A stretch of 46,382 bases of DNA from contig NZ_HG964937.1 of the NCBI RefSeq assembly GCF_000613245.1, positions 1,477,973 to 1,524,354 of the forward strand, given 5' to 3'. Both the position numbers and the translations under genes were made by a program. Origin of the DNA: Mycobacterium asiaticum DSM 44297 (GTDB lineage Bacteria; Actinomycetota; Actinomycetes; Mycobacteriales; Mycobacteriaceae). Shown here in pieces: positions 43,173 through 46,382 of this stretch. Each line of letters begins with the position of its first letter. Within the stretch, counting starts at the first letter, position 1. The notes beneath the pieces are model-generated. The model did not search any database. It was not told the origin of the DNA and was given only the letters and a program-made list of their open reading frames with translations.

Positions 43173-43661
43173 ATGGCTGTGTTGTTGCGCAGATTGCTCG
43201 GAATCGGCAAGCTGCCCGCCGACGTGCGGGCAGCAGTCGAAACCGAGAGCATCCTGCACCTCGCGGAGTTCGTTCCGGTCACCTTCCGGTTTGCCGGGAA
43301 GGTGCCGGGCAAGGCCTCGATGGGCAATGTCCGCAGTTATGTAGGTGCCCTGGTGATCACGCCGCAGCGGGTCGTGGGCACCCTGTCGACGGTGCCCAGG
43401 GTCGCCGGACGCGCCATTGACCTGCGCTGGGATGCGGCCGACGACGGACCGGTGCGCGGCGAGTTCTCCGCCCACGGTCTGCTGCTCGAAGTCGACATCG
43501 GCCAGGTCGACCCCGCCTTCTCGGGCGGGCTGTCACTGAACTACAAGACCACGCTGCCCGAACCGGTGCTGACCACCCTGCCGCGGCGTTCGGTCGCGTT
43601 TTCGGTGCCGCCGGAATGGGTGTTGCGTGCTGTCGGCGTCCCCGCCGCACGGCCCGCTTAG
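43173..43661 (+). CDS. Conserved hypothetical protein
   Basis: 162 residues, no signal peptide, no membrane segment, no cysteine. Beta-rich middle (VRSYVGALVITPQRVVGTLS) and SVAFSVPPEW near the end. The pattern of ITPQRVVGT suggests a PH-like or bacterial lipid-binding barrel, but no family was recognised. It follows lon by 18 bases and precedes the TfoX-like gene by 4 bases, so it is probably cotranscribed. Confidence 0.75.
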   Translation: MAVLLRRLLGIGKLPADVRAAVETESILHLAEFVPVTFRFAGKVPGKASMGNVRSYVGALVITPQRVVGTLSTVPRVAGRAIDLRWDAADDGPVRGEFSAHGLLLEVDIGQVDPAFSGGLSLNYKTTLPEPVLTTLPRRSVAFSVPPEWVLRAVGVPAARPA

Positions 43662-43665
43662 CGTC

Positions 43666-43992
43666 GTGGCATACGACGCCGACCTCGCCGAGCGGGTTCG
43701 CGAGTTGCTTGGGCCGAAGTTCGACGAGAAGCGGATGTTCGGTGGCTTGGCCTTCCTGATCGGCGGGCACATGGCCGTCGCGGTCAGCGGTCAGGGCGGC
43801 CTGCTGGTCCGGGTCCGGAAAGAGGACACCGAGAAGTTCCTCGGCCGCGCGCACGTCAGCCCGATGATCATGGCCGGCCGGGAAATCCGTGGCTGGCTGC
43901 GGGTAGCCCCGGACGGCGTGAAAACCAAACGCCAGCTGCAAAATTGGGTCGAGCGTGGCGTCGACTACGCCGGCAGCCTGCCGCACAAGTAG
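43666..43992 (+). CDS. TfoX N-terminal domain protein
   Basis: 108 residues from GTG 43666. Matches the TfoX_N fold: YDADLAERVRELLGPKFDEK, MFGGLAFLIGGHMAVAV, and the C-terminal helix TKRQLQNWVERGVDYAG. TfoX N-domains occur in competence regulators of proteobacteria, but stand-alone copies are common in actinobacteria with unknown roles. An in-frame start at 43627 would overlap the upstream gene. Confidence 0.85.
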   Translation: MAYDADLAERVRELLGPKFDEKRMFGGLAFLIGGHMAVAVSGQGGLLVRVRKEDTEKFLGRAHVSPMIMAGREIRGWLRVAPDGVKTKRQLQNWVERGVDYAGSLPHK

Positions 43993-44031
43993 CGGGGGTT
44001 TGTGCGGCGGGGTTGCGGGTACGCCGCGCGT

Positions 44032-44667
44032 ATGGATACGTCCAAGCAACGGGCGCGGCGGCTGCTGGAAGCCGCCGGCACCACCTATGCGGCCGAGGCC
44101 GGGATCCAGATCAAAGACAAACCCATGCCGCTGTTTCAGTTACTCGTGCTGTGCATGCTGGCCAGCAAACCCATCGACGCCGCCATCGCCATGAGTGCTG
44201 CACGGGAGCTGTTCAAGGCGGGCCTGCGGACACCGAAAGCGGTGTTGGGGGCCAACCGGCAGACCATGATCGCGGCGTTCGGCCGAGCGCATTATGTTCG
44301 CTATGACGAAAGCTCGGCCACCAGGCTCACCGACATTGCCACCAAGGTGCGCGATGAGTTCGGCGGCGACCTGCGCGAGATCGCCCGCCGCAGTGACCAG
44401 GACCCGGCGAAGGCGACGCGAATCCTGAAGCAATTCAAGGGCATCGGCGACACCGGTGCCGACATCTTTCTGCGTGAGGTGCAGGACGTGTGGACGTGGG
44501 CGCGGCCCCATTTCGACGAGCGGGCCACCGCGGCTGCCAAGGCGCTGCACCTGCCCACCGATCCAGACGAGCTCGTCGCGTTGGCGCCGCGCACCAGTGC
44601 CCGGTTGGCGGCGGCCCTGGTGCGGGCGTCGCTTGACGACGATCTGCGCCGGCGACTAGCCGGCTGA
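44032..44667 (+). CDS. HhH-GPD (endonuclease III-like) protein
   Basis: 211 residues. A helical core with the helix-hairpin-helix KQFKGIGDTGADIFLREVQ and a downstream segment VWTWARPHFDERA that could supply the catalytic Asp. The four-cysteine iron-sulfur loop of endonuclease III is absent (the only cysteine is in LLVLCMLASKP), and the catalytic lysine before the hairpin is not evident, so glycosylase/lyase activity is uncertain. It probably binds DNA. ATG 44032 is preferred over GTG 44002. Confidence 0.82.
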   Translation: MDTSKQRARRLLEAAGTTYAAEAGIQIKDKPMPLFQLLVLCMLASKPIDAAIAMSAARELFKAGLRTPKAVLGANRQTMIAAFGRAHYVRYDESSATRLTDIATKVRDEFGGDLREIARRSDQDPAKATRILKQFKGIGDTGADIFLREVQDVWTWARPHFDERATAAAKALHLPTDPDELVALAPRTSARLAAALVRASLDDDLRRRLAG

Positions 44668-44674
44668 TCCACCG

Positions 44675-45400
44675 ATGACCGTGCGAATCGGCACTTCAGG
44701 ATGGTCGTATGACCACTGGGCCGACGTGCTGTACCGGCCGGGACTGCCCGCCGCGCAGCGCTTGGCACGCTACGTCGAGGTATTCGACACGGTCGAACTC
44801 AATGCGAGTTTCTACCGGTGGCCCAAGGATTCGACGTTCGCCGGATGGCGTGACCGGCTGCCGGATGGCTTCACCATGTCGGTGAAAGCGCATCGCGGGC
44901 TCACCCACTACCGTCGGCTGAGCTCGCCGGAACCATGGATCGAACGGTTCGAACGCTGCTGGCAGGCGCTCGGCGATCGCCGCGGCGTGCTGCTGGTGCA
45001 ACTGCATCCAGAGCAGCAGCGCGACGATGCTCGGCTCGATGCCTTCTTGGGCATGATGCCCGCGCATATTCGGATCGCCGTGGAGTTGCGCCACCCGTCC
45101 TGGAACGCCCCGGATGTCTATGCGCTGCTGGAAAAACACCGTGCCGCCTATGTCGTGATGAGCGGCGCGAATTTGGCGTGTGTACCGCGCGCCACGACCG
45201 ATCTGGTTTATGTGCGGATGCACGGGCCGGAGCCGGCCAGCATGTACACCGGTTCCTACACCGCCGCCGACCTGCGCTGGTGGGCCGACCGGATCGCGGA
45301 CTGGGAGAACGAGAGTCGCGATGTGTGGGTCTACTTCAACAACGATCTCGGCGGTCACGCGGTCCGCAACGCGTTGTCGCTGCGGGAACTCCTGGGATAG
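44675..45400 (+). CDS. DUF72 (YecE-like) protein
   Basis: 241 residues, TIM-barrel DUF72 family: RIGTSGWSYDHWADVLYRPG, VELNASFYRWPKDSTF, GFTMSVKAHRGLTHYRRL, VELRHPSW and WVYFNNDLGGHAVRNA are the standard blocks. Function is unknown; weak relationship to xylose isomerase-like or nuclease-like barrels has been suggested. It begins 7 bases after the HhH-GPD gene, indicating cotranscription, and a nucleic-acid link is possible through that neighbour. Confidence 0.92.
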   Translation: MTVRIGTSGWSYDHWADVLYRPGLPAAQRLARYVEVFDTVELNASFYRWPKDSTFAGWRDRLPDGFTMSVKAHRGLTHYRRLSSPEPWIERFERCWQALGDRRGVLLVQLHPEQQRDDARLDAFLGMMPAHIRIAVELRHPSWNAPDVYALLEKHRAAYVVMSGANLACVPRATTDLVYVRMHGPEPASMYTGSYTAADLRWWADRIADWENESRDVWVYFNNDLGGHAVRNALSLRELLG

Positions 45401-45408
45401 CGCTTGGG

Positions 45409-46382
45409 CTACTCCCCCGGCTTCCATGTGTGGTCGATGATGTCTGGTGGGTGCCGACCCTGCAGCCGCTCCCGCTCGGCGCGGCGGCGTTTGATGCGTA
45501 GCCGGGCGTCGACAGGCATGGTGACGAGCTCGTCACAGACCAGGTAGTACACGTCGTCAACACTGTCGATCACATCCGCCGCCACTCGCCGAGAGCCCAA
45601 CTCGCGCAGCGTCATCCGCAGCTCGTGGGTGAAGCGGATGGTCGTGTCGTGGGCCAATTCCCGGGAGTTGCGCGCACTTCCGGCCAGCCGGTGCGACAAC
45701 GAACCCGGCCCGGGCGGCACCGCCGTCGGGCCCTGGGCGTTCTCGGCGGCCAGCGTCAGCAGCAACGCCGGGTCGTCGGCGAAGACCGGGCTGGCCAGCT
45801 CGGCCTCGCCGGGGCCGCGGTGCCCGAGCTGGGCAACGGCCGCATCAAGGGCGGCGGCAGCGGCCGGAGACAGGGCGCGAATGCTGCCGACGTTGCCCTC
45901 GCTTGCCAGCGCGCGCAACGTCGAGTCGGAGCGCAGCATGCCGGTCAGCGCTTCGGTCTGGGTGGCGATGCGGTCGCTTTCCATGATCACCCCGACGCCG
46001 GACACACTGGCCCCGGCACTGGTGTGTTTCAGCGTCGCGGCGGTGACGCCGCTGTCGATCACCCACAACGCGGTGAGGATCCAGCCCTGGTGGATGCGGT
46101 CCCGAAGCAATCGCAACCGAACTTCCAGGGCGGCATCGGGCAGCGCGGCGAGGGCGCCGGCGTCCAGGTGCTCGGCGGTGGCGGCCTCGACGTAGGCCTG
46201 GGTGTCGGTCCTGAGGTGCCGTAACAGGGCCAGCGAGCGCGCGGTCACCACCACCTTGGCCACCGAACCCAGCTGGCCACCGGGTGGTCGCCACAGCGGC
46301 AGCAATTCGTCCACCGGCGGTTCGGTGCCCAGTTCCCGCTCGGCGACGGCATGCTTGTCCCAGCCGGGAAGCTGAGCGGCAG
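45409..46382 (-). CDS. PEP-utilising-enzyme-like protein, C-terminal part (gene continues past the window)
   Basis: The frame is open from the right edge to the stop at 45409; about 323 residues are visible, beginning AAQLPGWDKHAVAEREL. The tail (FTHELRMTLRELGSRRVAAD, then DVYYLVCDELV and LRIKRRRAERERLQ) strongly resembles the helical connector that precedes the swivelling phosphohistidine domain in PEP synthase and rifampicin-phosphotransferase-like enzymes. Here the protein ends 20-30 residues later with HTWKPGE, so no phosphohistidine domain follows. Only the full gene can tell whether that domain lies N-terminally or is missing. Confidence 0.6.
   Translation of the reverse strand, partial: AAQLPGWDKHAVAERELGTEPPVDELLPLWRPPGGQLGSVAKVVVTARSLALLRHLRTDTQAYVEAATAEHLDAGALAALPDAALEVRLRLLRDRIHQGWILTALWVIDSGVTAATLKHTSAGASVSGVGVIMESDRIATQTEALTGMLRSDSTLRALASEGNVGSIRALSPAAAAALDAAVAQLGHRGPGEAELASPVFADDPALLLTLAAENAQGPTAVPPGPGSLSHRLAGSARNSRELAHDTTIRFTHELRMTLRELGSRRVAADVIDSVDDVYYLVCDELVTMPVDARLRIKRRRAERERLQGRHPPDIIDHTWKPGE

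Overview
The window is chromosomal DNA of a Mycobacterium. The evidence is high GC content, GTG/TTG starts, a near-canonical antigen 85B gene (fbpB), an Rpf, a PPE protein, CYP140, an IdeR-type iron-box pair and KstR-type operators. From memory, gene order follows the M. tuberculosis H37Rv segment around Rv1899c to Rv1871c, read in the opposite direction. It differs from that segment by several insertions: a nitrilase, a Baeyer-Villiger monooxygenase, a second CYP125-like P450 with an alcohol dehydrogenase, a KUP potassium transporter, a PPE-PPW protein, an intact oxyR-ahpC-ahpD block, a GH13 enzyme and Lon. A slow-growing species outside the tuberculosis complex is the best guess. No rRNA, tRNA, insertion sequence, phage gene or CRISPR array was seen.

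Layout. 0-6.2 kb: macro-domain protein, a frameshifted MTH1187-type gene, dtd, a PF04072 methyltransferase, a nitrilase, and a BVMO-alcohol dehydrogenase operon. 6.2-12.6 kb: a probable sterol-responsive cluster. Three perfect matches to the KstR consensus lie before a four-helix membrane protein, a nitronate monooxygenase, and a CYP125-like P450 followed by an alcohol dehydrogenase and a YceI protein. 12.6-15.4 kb: an actin-fold-like mycobacterial protein and fbpB with a strong downstream hairpin. 15.4-21.2 kb: divergent genes around a double palindromic operator, then hydrolase, secreted chorismate mutase, RpfC-like protein, SRPBCC, SDR, LppE and CYP140. 21.2-24.4 kb: kup, an NTF2-like protein and a RibD/DHFR-like reductase. 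24.4-28.7 kb: a leftward five-gene operon of AhpD-like protein, GlnA3-type synthetase, amidohydrolase, acyltransferase and SRPBCC. 28.8-33.6 kb: a lone PPE, an MFS pump with a fused winged helix, and bfrA facing a Bfd-type ferredoxin across two iron boxes. 33.6-39.4 kb: a leftward operon headed by oxyR, opposite ahpC-ahpD-GH13. 39.4-46.4 kb: lldD2, lon, and a run of small enzymes (TfoX-like, HhH-GPD, DUF72), ending in a partial PEP-utilising-enzyme-like gene.

The two most coherent functional stories are the KstR-marked sterol block at 6.8-12.6 kb and the paired stress loci, iron (bfrA/bfd/IdeR) and peroxide (oxyR/ahpC/ahpD). All comparisons with named M. tuberculosis genes are from memory and were not searched.
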